Assembly: GCF_003945595.2 (NCBI RefSeq)
Contig: NW_024104416.1
Location: 682,001 to 746,000 of the forward strand
DNA: 64,000 nucleotides
From: Pipra filicauda
Taxonomy: Eukaryota > Chordata > Aves > Passeriformes > Pipridae
Direction of reading: 5' to 3'
Positions 12,882 to 24,882 of the stretch are shown piece by piece (position 1 is the first letter of the stretch; the number at the start of each line of letters is the position of its first letter). The position numbers and the translations under genes are program-made. The notes below the pieces were generated by a model, which saw only the letters and a list, made by a program, of their open reading frames with translations, made no database searches and was not told where the DNA came from.

Positions 12882-13320
12882 TCTGATTGCCCGAATTCAA
12901 TATGGATGAAGATTCTTCCCAGAACAAAGGTGCACGCCCAGAAAGCTCTTGCTGCCCATGTAGTGCTGAGATTGGAGCACCCACTGCACACGAGGGACGG
13001 AGGGTCAGGGCTTTCCTTCTTGGGTGGAAGGGCCATTGTTCGCTGGCAGGAGCTGAAATTGGCCGTCAGACTCCCAAAATTGCATATGGACAAAAATTCC
13101 TCCCAGACAAAAGGTGCCAGGAAAGAAAGTTCTTGTTTCCCGTGGAGTGCCCAGGCTGGCCCACCAACTGCACCAGAGAGCCAGAGGTTGCAGGCTTTCT
13201 TTCCCAGGGATAAGGGCTGTTGTTTGCTTTTGTCAGCCCTGCGCTCCAACTGCCAGTCCCACTGCCAAAATTCCATGTGGACAAAGATTCCTCCCAGAGC
13301 AAAATTGCCACCACACTCTT

Positions 13321-14704
13321 TTTAGCTCCCTTCCTGCTGACTCTTGGAGAGTTCAGTAATCTCAAGTTTGTGAAGGTATGCTTTTTGCATTTCCTCTTGT
13401 GAACATCTCGAAACCGCAAGGCTTGTTGTCCCAGAGATATGTGATGTGCTCAGTGTAATTCATTCTAGACATTCACTCAGATGAATAAACACTGCATGGG
13501 TTATTGCTATTAATTCAGTTTATGGCTTCCAGAAGGCTGCTGCTTTATTGTTTGTTTATATCTCCTGAGAAAATACATAAGTAGTACAGTTAAAAGAGTT
13601 CATCTCAATGCAGTCCTCTCAAAATATATTCCTTTGCTGCTTGTGATTTACTCTGCAATCTGCTTTTCCTTAACGGCACTGCTACTTTTTTTATTTAATT
13701 TTGCTTTGTACTATACCATTACTTTACAGAACATAATATATTACCAAAAAAATATTAGGGCAGTGTAAATAATAATCTTTGAAAGGTACCTTGCTATTTA
13801 TAATAGGGCACCTTGTGAATTTTAACCTGGGCTATGTATCTGTCTCAGTTCAGCAGATGTTGTTGATACTCCTGGAGGTATTCTAACTTTGCTTTGTTTT
13901 CTCACTGAGTAACCAGATGCCAACTCTCAGAAAACCCAAATCCTGGTGAAATGTATGTCTACTTCAGTGAACAGAATACACATTAGAGATCCTAATCTAC
14001 CCCAGCAGGGCATATTTACAGATTGAAGACTGCAGGCAAAACCCCAACTGATGCTTACTTTGCATTTCTCTCAAACATATAATGCACTTAAAGAAGAATG
14101 GTTTCAAAATCTACACTCTGCTTGGCTCTGCCACTGAATTGCTGAGTGACCTTCCCTTTATTTTCATGGCTGTCACACAGGTTTAATAGAGAACTCAAAT
14201 AAGTACAGACAAACACAACCAGTGGAAATGTGGAAGAGGTTCAGTGTGAGGGGAAATTAAGTAGGTTACACAATTTCCCCTTCCTAAAGAAAACACAGGG
14301 AAAGGAGTCCTGAAAATTCCTAGGCATGCAAAGAACAAATGGATGTGCATTCTTTCTGCAAACACAGGAACCTGGGTTTGTTCAGTGAAACCATCAGGCT
14401 TAAACCAGAACACTCTCATGCAACCAGTGGATTTGATATGAAGATAAAGGGTTATACAGGTTCAAAGAGGGATTACAGAGGTTCAAAGGACATAGGTTTA
14501 GTATTAGCTATCAAACACAGATATCTGTGTGCAAGATCTTGTACAAGATACCCACATTTTGTGGAAACAGGGAAAACATGACCCTAGGTGTATGATATGC
14601 TCTTTCCCTAAAATTCCAGCAGTCCCTTCTCTTGAAATGAGAAGCCAAAGTAAGCTAAACTTAGATCCAGTCTCAGGTGGTCATTACCCATTCAGCAAAA
14701 TATT
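13321..14704. other. Non-coding AT-rich sequence
   Basis: No gene, RNA or repeat family recognised. Frames at 14195-14747 overlap without recognisable domains. Confidence 0.5.
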
Positions 14705-14897
14705 TATCATAGAATCACAGGATGGTTTGGGTTGGGAGGGATCTTAAAAACCGTCTCATTCCACCCCTGCCATGGGCAGGGACACCTTCCACCAGCCCAG
14801 GTTGCTCCAAGCCCCGTCCAGCCTGGCCTTGGACACTTCCAGGGATGGAAGGACACTTCCAGATGCCCAGCTTCTCTGGGCAACCTGTTTCCCTCTG
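14705..14897 (-). mobile_element. CR1 LINE fragment, 3' end, antisense
   Basis: The + strand starts ATCATAGAATCACAGGATGG, then GGGTTGGGAGGGATC and CCATGGGCAGGGACACCTTC, which is the reverse complement of the CR1 3' end. It is truncated soon after TTCTCTGGGCAACCTG. Confidence 0.9.
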
Positions 14898-17800
14898 TTA
14901 TTTTTTTTAAACCATAGATTCACCAGATCAACCTTATCACATTGTCTCATGAAATTGTAAAATTTCATGAAGGAGGGGAACTTCTGCTGGTAGTTCACTT
15001 CTCACATTTCTGTAGTGTTTTTTTAAAGACTGGGATAAAAGCCCTTCTTTAGTTTATGGGGTATTTTATTTCTGTTTGTGCAGAATTACCAAGTACAATG
15101 CTTGATCAAATTCACTTTTTGATCTGGATAAGCACTGATGATTTAATTTCTTAGAGGAAAAGGATCTGATTTTTTTTTTTTTTTTGAGTACTTACACTTA
15201 GTCTGGATAGTAGGAGCATGTGGGACACAATTAGTGCACTGTACTTTGTATTTAGGGATGTCAACAGAAAGTAGAATATGCTTAAATAACCAGGGAATTT
15301 GCCACGCTGTCCTCAGTCACAGATTTTCACCCTGGGAAGGACTGAACTCTGTGAAATCAGTACATCACAAACCATTTCTGCAATCCAGAGCAACAATGTG
15401 CTTGACTTCAGTTTCAAACTTAAGTCACACAGAATTAGAAGTGGAAAGAGAAAGTTACATAAAATAGAGCAATTGTACCAACACACTTGGCCAAAACTGA
15501 GTGAGGATAAAATTTCATCAAATATCAATGAATATAAATGATTTTTAAATTTTATTTCCCAGTTGTTTTATCATTTGCTCATTTGTCTGAGATTTTACAC
15601 GTGTTAAAAAGTAAAACAGTGACTGGAAAAATCTAGTCCATTGTGAGTAACTGCAACTGTAAACTAAGGTTTGTAGTGTTTTTGTAACCTGGTTTTTAAA
15701 ATATGCCTCATTCATATTTTATTAAATAGCTACTCAAACATCTGCATTACTGTGTCTCATTAGAGTTATTTCAACTTCTGAAAAGTTGAAGGTTTATAAT
15801 ACTTTTCAATCAGTTTAGGCAAAGGAAGATACCTTTTAGCTCCTGGTGGTATGGAACCAGAATTTGAACATTTTGTTTCTATATCCCATCTAAAGGAAAC
15901 TATAGAAGATGGATAATGTTTTCCAGCAATTTGTGTGTTGGGAAATAAGAATTATAAAAACAAAATTCCAGCAAAGATGAAGATCATACAAAGCCTCTGA
16001 TCTATATTTAGCACTCTTAAATTATAAACTACTACAAGTGGTTTACCCAGGCTAATATTTCATCAAATAGAAACAACAATTCCTGTGGTATTAGCAACTT
16101 AAAGGAAGAATCACAGGGAGAAATGGAACACACAAGGGATAGGAAAATCCAACCAAACTTCAACTTAACTTGCCCAGGAAGTTAGTACAATTTGCATGAT
16201 AGTACTTAGTTATATCCTGAATATATTTATGTCTTTAACATGTCACAGTGGCCAAAACAACTTTATTACAGAACAGAGTCTGGCAGTTATAGGAAATTTT
16301 AACAGTATTATGGAGAAAATTCTAGTCTGGAAAGTAGATTTTCACTTAAAATTCCACCAAAAAATTAAATAGATCTCTGTGAAACCTTTTGCCCTCAGAC
16401 AGAATAATCCTCCATTCATTTAGTGAAGACAAAGGCAATAAAACATGTTTTCAAACTCACTGAAATATGTTCATTAGCAAAATGCTACTAAGGTTCATGC
16501 TATCAGTAGGAAGTCTGGGTTGCCTCTAATATGTTATAGATTGAAAATAATTTGATTTTTATTTCCAGTAGAAGTCTAGAAAAATTTGAACTTGTCTGTC
16601 TTTCATGTGTAAATACTCAGCTTGGATGTTAGTAACTGTATTTAACCTCAAAACACTTGAAAAACTATTGTGTGATGAACTTCTAGTGCTACATAAAGCA
16701 CACAGAAAGGCTCCTGTGCACCCAATATGGTGGTGGTGGTGGGGGAAGAAGAACCCTTTAGCTTTAAAGAAACTCTTTAAAAAGAAGAGAAAGTTGGAGC
16801 TTTCCATAGAAAGATTAAAGAGCAGAAAAGACACTGGAGGAAGATCTTTCCTCTCCTTGGATGTGACAGATGCCGTTCCACGTGCCAGTAAAATAAATAA
16901 TTCCTAGCAGGGGGAACACACTTAACAGCTGAGCAACAGAGATGTAACTTGCCCTCTCAGATGATGGAAGTTAGACAAGGAATTAGGAGGACTTAAACAG
17001 GAACAGAGGGCAGACAGGAGCAGTTAAGGAGTCTGCCTTGTGACGCCAGTGCCAGCCCTCCTGAAGACAAATGCGCCGTCTCAGATGAAAAGCATTATTG
17101 TTATGAATTTCATTGCCTAATAAAGGCTACAGAGATGGCAATTGATAAATTATTTAGCTGTTTCACGTTTGAACAGCTTCAGTTTTCTTGTGGTGTCTCC
17201 CAAAGCCATGGTTTACAGTGTGCTTTGCTCCCCGGCAAAGCCTCGCGGAGCTTCGCAGGACCAGCTTTGTGACACCAGGGAAGAGTGTCCAGGCTCTGCC
17301 AGGGATTTCAGTAGGACACAAACGTGCCTTGCCTGATCCTAGACCTGCATTTTATCAGAGCTCAGTATCTGACTGAGCCCAGCAAGGTGTTAGACATATT
17401 TTGATATTGTTGGTATTATTTGGCATCTCGTTGCCATCCATCAGCCTCTGACACTCACTGCAATGACCTTAGATGTTTAATGTTAGTGTGGATGTGCTGG
17501 TCCTTAGCATGAACATTCTCATTATCAAACCTATCAGATGATACTGGGATTTTTAGGTATTTATTCTAACTTTCAAATCAGAAAATATGCAGGGAAAATT
17601 TTATTAACTGTAGTTTAAGATGTCAGAGGATAATTTTTTATATTTTTTTTCAAACTTCACTTGTATCCTCAAAGCTACTTTTTCCAAATATGAGGACATC
17701 ACACTTCTCTTCTGAACAAAAAATACAATTTCTTCTTCTTTTCCTATTCCTCACCATCACAAATAAAATTATTTTTGGTAAGATATCTTCTTGGCCTTGA

Positions 17801-19627
17801 TATCTGGTATATCCTCAAAATGATTCTAACCATTTAGAACCTTCCTGGCTTTTGAAACCAGATATTTTAAATAAATTTCACTTATTTGCTTTCTAATTAA
17901 CATAATCTCTTTCCTCAGCTGTAAATACTGTATATACAATATTTTCTTTGTGCAAAACATTTTAAAAAATGCAATTTTATCTCTACTTTGTAAAGTCATA
18001 CGCAGGAACATAAATGTGTATACACAGAAGAGCAGTTTAGGGTATAGTTTTAACATCTAATGAGAACAAGTTTAGGAGCATGCAGGAACTAGTCCCACAT
18101 ACTTGTCCCAAAGAGAGATAGGAAATTTATCACCATCAATTAAAAATAAATGATAGTTTAGTTAAGAGAACAATTGGCAATACACATACTTTGGTGGTTA
18201 CTCAGTTCCTGATGTACCTCAGGTCTTTGCTCTACCCAGGTTCAGGAAAAAGCTGTTTACTCTGCCCTGATTGTTGCTTACAGCAATTTTTCAGCATTAA
18301 TTGTTGGGCTGTTTCTTCTTCTTTGTCCAAATGCTGGAGAGGCAGAGCTGGACCAGGAATGCAGGCACTGGACTGTGGCCAAACCAGGCAGCACAGCCAG
18401 ACCTGCTCTACACCCACACTGTTCCATTTGCAACTAAACCATCCCCCAAATGTTTCTGTCTGTGCAGCCTGGCAGTACCATATGTGTTTTAGGACACTAA
18501 TAATGACAAACAACTGCAAAACCACCCCAAAGCTACAATTAACACAAACAGTAATGTTTTATTTTGTTATAGCTGTAGAACCAAATGTGTCTGAGTTTAG
18601 TTATCACTCAAGCGATGGCCGAGTGAAACAGAGCTGGGTAATACCTCAGGCTTTACATGATTCTGACTCATAATTAAGAAAACCAATTGCAGTTTGAAAT
18701 GTAAGCAGACAACTAGCAGGGATTTTTCATCCCCCCACAATGAGCACTCACACACCTGGATGCCTTTCCCCAGTGAAATGAAAAAGAAACACATTTGAAG
18801 CAAAGAATCCACCTACATCAAATGGCTTTGACCCTAAAAGCAACACCAAATGGATTGACTTTCCCAAATATTCACCTCTGGAAGATGTAGTTTTCTTTCA
18901 GGCATCTTCACTTACAGGTCTCACAGAAATGACAGAAGTCCTGCTGTATTCTTGGCCAGAAAAATGATCTGTTAGATAGCTTGACAGTGCTATAAGGTGT
19001 GTTTGAAAACCCCCTGGTGCCAGTCAGGGTGAAATACTTCGTCTCAAGAGCAGTGTCACTTAGCAATTGTTCACATGAGACTTGTAATATAACCTCTTTT
19101 GGAAAAACTAGATATTCTATTAACAACAAGAAGAGCTAATGAAAAGCCTTCTTACGTTACCAGAGTTACCTGTACTTGATTTATTCTGCTGCTTCAGGGA
19201 CACATCCACGTAGAAGATGGAATCCAAACTTTGCACAGCAAAGAAAAGGTTTTTTAATAATTCCCCTCCTCTGTACAGTTACTTTAATGCAGTAGATAGG
19301 CAGGAAACTTGAACCTCAGGTTGCTGTGGCATAAATACTCCCTGTAAATGCACTATTTAGGTATTTCTTAAGTCTGCTTCTGAATTATCTTAACAAACTT
19401 GCATCTAGCCTTTAAATTGAGGCCAGGTATGATTAATTATGCAACCCACAAATGACCTGCTCAAGAGAAGCTATTTTTAATACCTGTCCTTCCTGTGTTT
19501 GTGACAAAGAACTACTTTTTGTGAATGGCAACTGTGATTTCAATGGGAATTTTGATTAAATATGTGGTTCTGTGCATCGAAGGTGAACATGAAAATGGCA
19601 AAATAAAAAAAGATTTTTAAAATTAAA
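14898..19627. other. Non-coding AT-rich sequence with simple repeats
   Basis: No convincing gene. It holds a T16 run at 15170-15185 and a short (TGG)n tract near 16730-16742, which produces a run of tryptophans in one chance frame. The 160-codon + frame at 18191-18673 contains no domain I know and has an open antisense partner. I leave it uncalled. Confidence 0.5.
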
Positions 19628-19725
19628 TTTCATAGAATCATAGAATATCCTGAGTTTGAAGGGACCCACCAGGATCACTGAAATCCAGCTTCTGGCCCTG
19701 CACAGGACAACCCCAAGAATCACCT
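19628..19725 (-). mobile_element. CR1 LINE fragment, short divergent subtype, antisense
   Basis: TTCATAGAATCATAGAATAT is followed by a GAGTTTGAAGGGACCCACCA block and CCCTGCACAGGACAACCCCA. This is the 3' end of a CR1 subtype different from most other copies here. A related piece lies at 56804. Confidence 0.8.
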
Positions 19726-21091
19726 TCATATTACCTGAAAAGCATTGACTGGTGCAAAGTTGAAAAGAAAATGAATTTATCCCTCAGAAGATCCCACATT
19801 AGTATTTTCTTTAGAGATGATACAGTAGAAGTGCAGGTTTAGAGTTTCACACCTCCATTTTAAATAGTTCTGTCATAATGTAACTGTAGTTACATGCAGA
19901 AAGTGGTATTGGGGTTAATCTCTAAAATATTTTTCTAAGCTGAGTTAAAACACATGGAGATAGAGAAGTTTTTACAAGAGAGAAAACACCTGGTTTCCAA
20001 AAAACATATAGGGAATTTATGGTACAAAACCCCAACACTGTTACAGAGGGTAGATAGAAGTGTCATTATTATATTGGTTCAGCTCTAGATAACATCAATC
20101 TTTTTATTCTCTCAGTTTGGGAAACTGTTTTGCAGGGATCAGTTTTCCTAAGTTGGTCTAATGTATACAGCAATCCCTTCACAACAGAAATTTTTATGTC
20201 CAGTAGAGGCATTTATGGCAGATGTTCAATGTAAAATTACTGCAAAATTACCACAAGTCTTCATTGCCAACTGTTAGGAAACAGAAAACAATTCTGGCAT
20301 GCCCTTTAAAAATAACACACTGCAGAAAATCAGGGACATCTTTCTTCTTTTCAGGAAAATTTGTTATGTTAGTTTGAGGAAAGGAATCTATAAAGCATTT
20401 CTTCCTTTACGGCTTCTTTCTCGTGGCTCCCAAAGCAAATAATTATGGCTTTCTCAAAGCAAATTATTTCTTTTGTTTTCTAAAGCCTCTGCAATTTGAA
20501 AACGCATAAGAAACTTGCTGGGAGTGGCTCAGGCCACTATAAACTCCTTACTGTTGTTTTCTGCCACTCCATCCCCAGTGCAGATCCTGTCATTGATCTG
20601 CATGTGCTGAAGTTCCTACTGAAATCGATGGAGACTGCTACAGGAAAAAACATAATCAAAGGCAGGAAACTGTCTGCTAATGAACAGACCTAAAGTCTGT
20701 CACAAGTCCCATTAGCAAAACAGACTGCACACGGAGTTACTGATGGGAGCCTTAGTGCCAGGCAGGATTAGCTCGGGAATTTGGCCGTTCAAACAGTTGT
20801 CACAGACCCAAAATCTGATTTTTTTTTTTTTTTTTTAAACAGTTCTCCTCTCAAAACTTGAAATTTAGCTTTGTTATTTTGCCCTCCTTTCCCAAACATA
20901 CTGTTAGACTCCCTGGGCACTGGATGACTCCCTCAGTCTTGCTCCTCCGTAGCATTCCTGGCTGAGCTGAGGAAGCAAACATGCCTGGTGTGGAAGAGCA
21001 TTATCCCCAACAAGAAGGACCATCTAGGCAACCTGTTGCTGAACAGAACACACTGGAAAAGAAACTCTAAAGTGTACTTTCATATTTTTCA
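19726..21091. other. Non-coding AT-rich sequence
   Basis: Nothing gene-like. A T18 run lies at 20819-20836. Confidence 0.5.
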
Positions 21092-21180
21092 GGTCTAGTA
21101 GAAGGTGTCCCTGCCTGTGGCATATATAGAATATAAAGAATGAGATGATCTTTCCAGACCGTTCTGTGATTCCGTGATTT
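21092..21180 (+). mobile_element. CR1 LINE fragment, degenerate 3' end
   Basis: GTCTAGTAGAAGGTGTCCCT and CTTTCCAGACCGTTCTGTGA match the last ~90 bp of CR1, with an AT-rich decay in the middle. Confidence 0.7.
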
Positions 21181-23868
21181 ACGTGTCCACTCGTTGTGAC
21201 CTGTCAAGATGCTTAGAGGAAGCTTAGACTGTAACAGAAAGTTTATTCAAGGTTTTAGAAAATTCTGCTTGACTTCTGCAGCTACATTACATGAATCAAA
21301 GGCATGGGTAAGCAAAAGGAAGTTTCCAAATTCCCAGGGATGGAGAACAAACCCATTAATTTTGTCACGACTTCATCTTAGTCTGCACACTGCCTTGCCT
21401 GTAGTTAATTTAAAAATAATTTAAACAATATTTGTGATCTAAAGTATGTCTAATGATGTAAAACAGAGTTTTACTGGCTACCTAGCTCTAGTTACTAATA
21501 TGAAATCTGCCAGTGCCATAAGATAAAACCAGACACAAAGTCTGAACAGTTCTAAAACTATAGTTTGTTTCTCTTAATATATCAAAATATGCTTCAAAAA
21601 ATAAGAACTCTACACGTATTTAGAATCTTCCAAATGTAAATTTAAAATTTTTAACAGATGATTTAAAATTCTTTGAATTCAAAAAAATAACGTTTTTTCT
21701 AGGCATAAACCCACTCTCTAGACTCTGCACACAGCCCTTGAATGAAATCCTGGCAAAACTGAAGGCAACTGGAATTTACTGTTGAGTTGGGAAAAAAATA
21801 GGAATCCTATTTATGTGTAAAAACAACAATATAAAAAAAAAAGTGGTTTTCTGTTTCTACTTGTATGTTTATTTTTTTATTATCTTTATTGATCTTTTCT
21901 GAAAAAGAAATGCTACAATAATCTCTCCAATAATTATGAACTTTGTAAAGGCCACTAGAGAATTCAGAGAGTGTCTGAGCTGGCACTGCTCTGCCATCTG
22001 CTTCCAAAAGGGCACATATGCTTTGGATTTACCATCCCATCTACCATGCCAGAGGTTACATTGGCACGAATAGCCACTTTTGTAAATAATAGATAATGCT
22101 GGGGAATTCAGTGTGATAATGATCCTTCTGAAGCATATTGTTCAAAAGAATTAAATATTCAGAATAATTAGACACTCTGGATTGTAACTGTGAATTTTGG
22201 ACGTTGGTTTTGTAATTCTTTGGGTTTGACGTGTGCAAGGTTAAATTAAAAAAAGATTAAAATGCATATATAGAATATAAAGATTTCCTAGAAATCAAGC
22301 ATTACATAAATGACAGTTTCAGCTTTGCTCTGTATTTTCATATTCTGTGTTGTAGAAATGGATAGTTGGCATCAAGTGACAGAAAAAGTCTTAAGAAAAT
22401 CTGTATATCCTTTATGCAATGAAGCATGAAGTAACTGCATTGAAAATACAGTTTCTGATCTTGCAGACATTCCATTTCCCCAGCATAACTTCCAAATAAT
22501 TGGCTTTTCAGGTAAGCGAAAAGCAGAGGAGCTCGGAAGTGAAAGTTCTCCCAGCCAGTTTGGGCACTGGATTTCATGGGAACTATTCACCACAGATTAT
22601 CCAGTTTCATTTCTGTTTTACAGGTGAAAGCACAAAATTGGCATTGATCAAATACCGTGACTTTATAAGCTGCATAGGAATGTTTTGGGTATAAAATGTG
22701 TCTGGAAATATCTGCAGTCATGGGATACTGAAATCCTTTAATCCAAAGACTTCTTATCTGGCAAGTGTAAGGAAATCAACGTGATTCCTACTATCTATCA
22801 TTGGAACTGGTCCATCAGATCCCCCCATTAGTATTTTAGTTTTAATTCCAGATCTCGGCTGTGTGATCGCTCCAGGAATTCCCAATGGATGTGCCACATA
22901 ACAAAACATCCCCTAAACTACATCCAGTTGATAAAGCAAATTATCCCATCTTAACACACCTACATTAATAATTCCATAAAGAAGGCAAAACAATCTGAAG
23001 GAAGAGATGAGGGAGCTGTCAAAGCTAAAAGAACCACTAAGCTCGTTGCTGCTCCTTGGTGAAGCAGGCAGGTGGATGTCACACAGGATGCAGAATTCCA
23101 AAGAATCTCAGTTATTAGCAGAAATATGGGATTTTTTTTTTTCTAAGTCTCATCTTTCTCCTCACACAACTTTACACCTCTTTAATTTAAAACTAATCTA
23201 AACTACAGCTACTTCAGTAGTAGAAGAGCATAAGGGAAAATCCCACGTACAGACCAGGGATGGTCTGAGTGTCCCTTCACATGTGAGAGAAATGAAACAA
23301 ACCCTCCTTGCTCATCACACGGTGCTGATCCTGCCTGGAAGAGCAGGCACAGCAATTCTGCTTCACTGAATAACAATTAAATATACCTTTTCTGATTGTG
23401 CCAAAGAGCAAGTGCACTCGGCAAGAGCTGAGCGAGTTAGGAAGTTCTAAACACTAATAATATTGTTTCCAGGGAGCAAACACATGATCACCCCCTGGCT
23501 GTGCAGTCTCTTGCTTACTTTCCAAGCTTTGCTTTCTGTCAGGCTGATGTGGGTACAGCTACAGAGCAGCAATTTAGCTGTACCCACTTGAGAGAGGAGA
23601 GTTTCCAGGGAGAAGTTGCTTATTGATCCAAAAGAACTTGTTGTGACTCTTCTGTGCCCACAGAGAAGGGTGAGCTTTGGCAGTGTGATTTATACAGCTG
23701 AGTGATGTATGTGCCTGGAATGGATGTGAACGTGTCATTTAACCCTCCAAAAATAGACTCCTTAAAATGAAACCCAAAACATTTTTGACACCTCTCCAGC
23801 ATTTAAATAAGCTCATAACAGATGAAGTACTCAAAGGAGAGGAAATTTTGAAGAATGGCACAATTTTA
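21181..23868. other. Non-coding AT-rich sequence
   Basis: No gene or repeat family recognised in 2.7 kb. Paired + and - frames around 22338-22694 look accidental. Confidence 0.5.
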
Positions 23869-24453
23869 TTATCATAGAATCACAGAATGGTTTGGGTCAG
23901 AAGGGACCTTAAAGCTCATCTTGTTCCACCATCTACCATGGGCAGGGACACCTTCCACCAGCCCAGGTTGCTCCAAGCCCCGTCCAACCTGGCCTTGGAC
24001 ACTTCCAGGGATCCAGGGGCAGCCACAGCTTCTCTGGGCAACCTGTGCCAGGGCCTCCCCACCCTCACAGCCAAGAATTTCTTCTGTATGTGTAACCTAA
24101 ATTTCCCTCTTCAGTCTGAAGCCATTACATCTTGTCCTGTCACTCCAGTTCCTGATGAAGAGCCTCTGACAGGTCCTTTCAGACACTGGAAGGTGCTGTG
24201 AGGTCTCCACACAACCTTCTCTTTGCCGGACTGAACAGCCCCAGCATTTCCATCCTGTCTCCATATGGGAGCTGCTCTAGTCCCCTTGGCAATTTTGTGG
24301 CCTCCTCTGGATTCTCTCCAGCAGCTCCATGTCCCTCCTGTGCTGTTCCCCAGGGCTGGAGCAGCTCTGCAGGGGGGGCTCACCTGAGGGGGCAGAGGGG
24401 CAGAATCACCTCTCTCAACCTGCTGCCCACACTGCTCTTGATGCCCTGCCCCA
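23869..24453 (-). mobile_element. CR1 LINE fragment, ~585 bp, antisense
   Basis: One of the longest CR1 copies here. It begins ATCATAGAATCACAGAATGG at the element's 3' end and runs through GCAGCCACAGCTTCTCTGGG, the TCTTGTCCTGTCACTCCAG block and CTGAACAGCCCCAGC to about CTGCCCACACTGCTCTTGAT. It is 5'-truncated. The open frames on it are not CR1 proteins. Confidence 0.92.
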
Positions 24454-24600
24454 TAAAGTACCTAAAAGGGAGTCAAAGCTGTCTCCATAAAGTAAAGAGG
24501 CAGTCTGAAAAATAAGTGAGTAGGCTAAACAATTAAGAACCTTGGTTTGAAGAAAAATGAAATACTTGGCATATTATCTTAGTGGATTCATTTAAATTCT

Positions 24601-24882
24601 TCCCAGGCATCAAGAGCAAGCAGTAGGACAAGAGGGAACGGGCAGGAACTGATGCCCAGGAAATTCCAGCTGGACATGAAGAAGTTCTTTGCTGTGCAGT
24701 GACCCAGCACTGAACAGGTTGCCCAGGAAGGGTGTGGAGTCTCCCTCACTGGGATATTCCAGAACCATCTGGACACACTCCTGTGCCCTGTGCTCTGGGC
24801 TGGCCCTGCTGGAGCAGGGAGGTGGGACCAGATGAGCCACTGTGGGCCCTTCCAGCCTGACCCATCCTGGGATTCTGTGATG
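24601..24882 (+). mobile_element. CR1 LINE fragment, 3' end, head-to-head with the previous copy
   Basis: It runs from CAAGAGCAAGCAGTAGGACA through CATGAAGAAGTTCTTTGCTG to GGGCCCTTCCAGCCTGACCC and GATTCTGTGATG. Its truncated 5' end faces the truncated 5' end of the antisense copy ending at 24453, about 150 bp away. Confidence 0.85.

Larger units (their letters stand above)
9890..13320. repeat. Satellite-like array of ~190-bp monomers in a ~1.18-kb higher-order repeat
   Basis: A landmark of the form CCAAAATTCCATATGGATGA recurs, with substitutions, at about 9905, 10096, 10892, 11082, 11271, 12070, 12264, 12453, 12890, 13072 and 13262. A second landmark (AAGCTCTTGCTGCCCATGG-like) recurs at matching offsets. 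Adjacent monomers are 182-194 bp apart. Two longer spacers (about 10280-10690 and 11440-11905) break the array. Equivalent points on either side lie 1162-1193 bp apart, so a higher-order unit of one partial monomer, three full monomers and a spacer has been duplicated. I do not recognise the family. Monomers are visibly diverged, so the array is not recently homogenised. Long frames occur on both strands because the period is often 192 bp, a multiple of three. I do not call them genes. Confidence 0.85.

Noticed and set aside
12777..13325. 182-codon + frame crossing the telomeric repeat and satellite monomers
   Set aside because: The telomeric part yields a low-complexity V/R/L pattern and the rest is satellite. 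There is no sign of coding selection.
16605..16907. 100-codon + frame with five tryptophans in a row and a lysine-rich tail
   Set aside because: The tryptophans come from a short (TGG)n repeat and the lysines from A-rich sequence. It has an open antisense frame and no domain.
18191..18673. 160-codon + frame, one of the longest outside repeats
   Set aside because: No recognisable motif, no splice or promoter context, and an overlapping open frame on the other strand. Chance is the simpler explanation.
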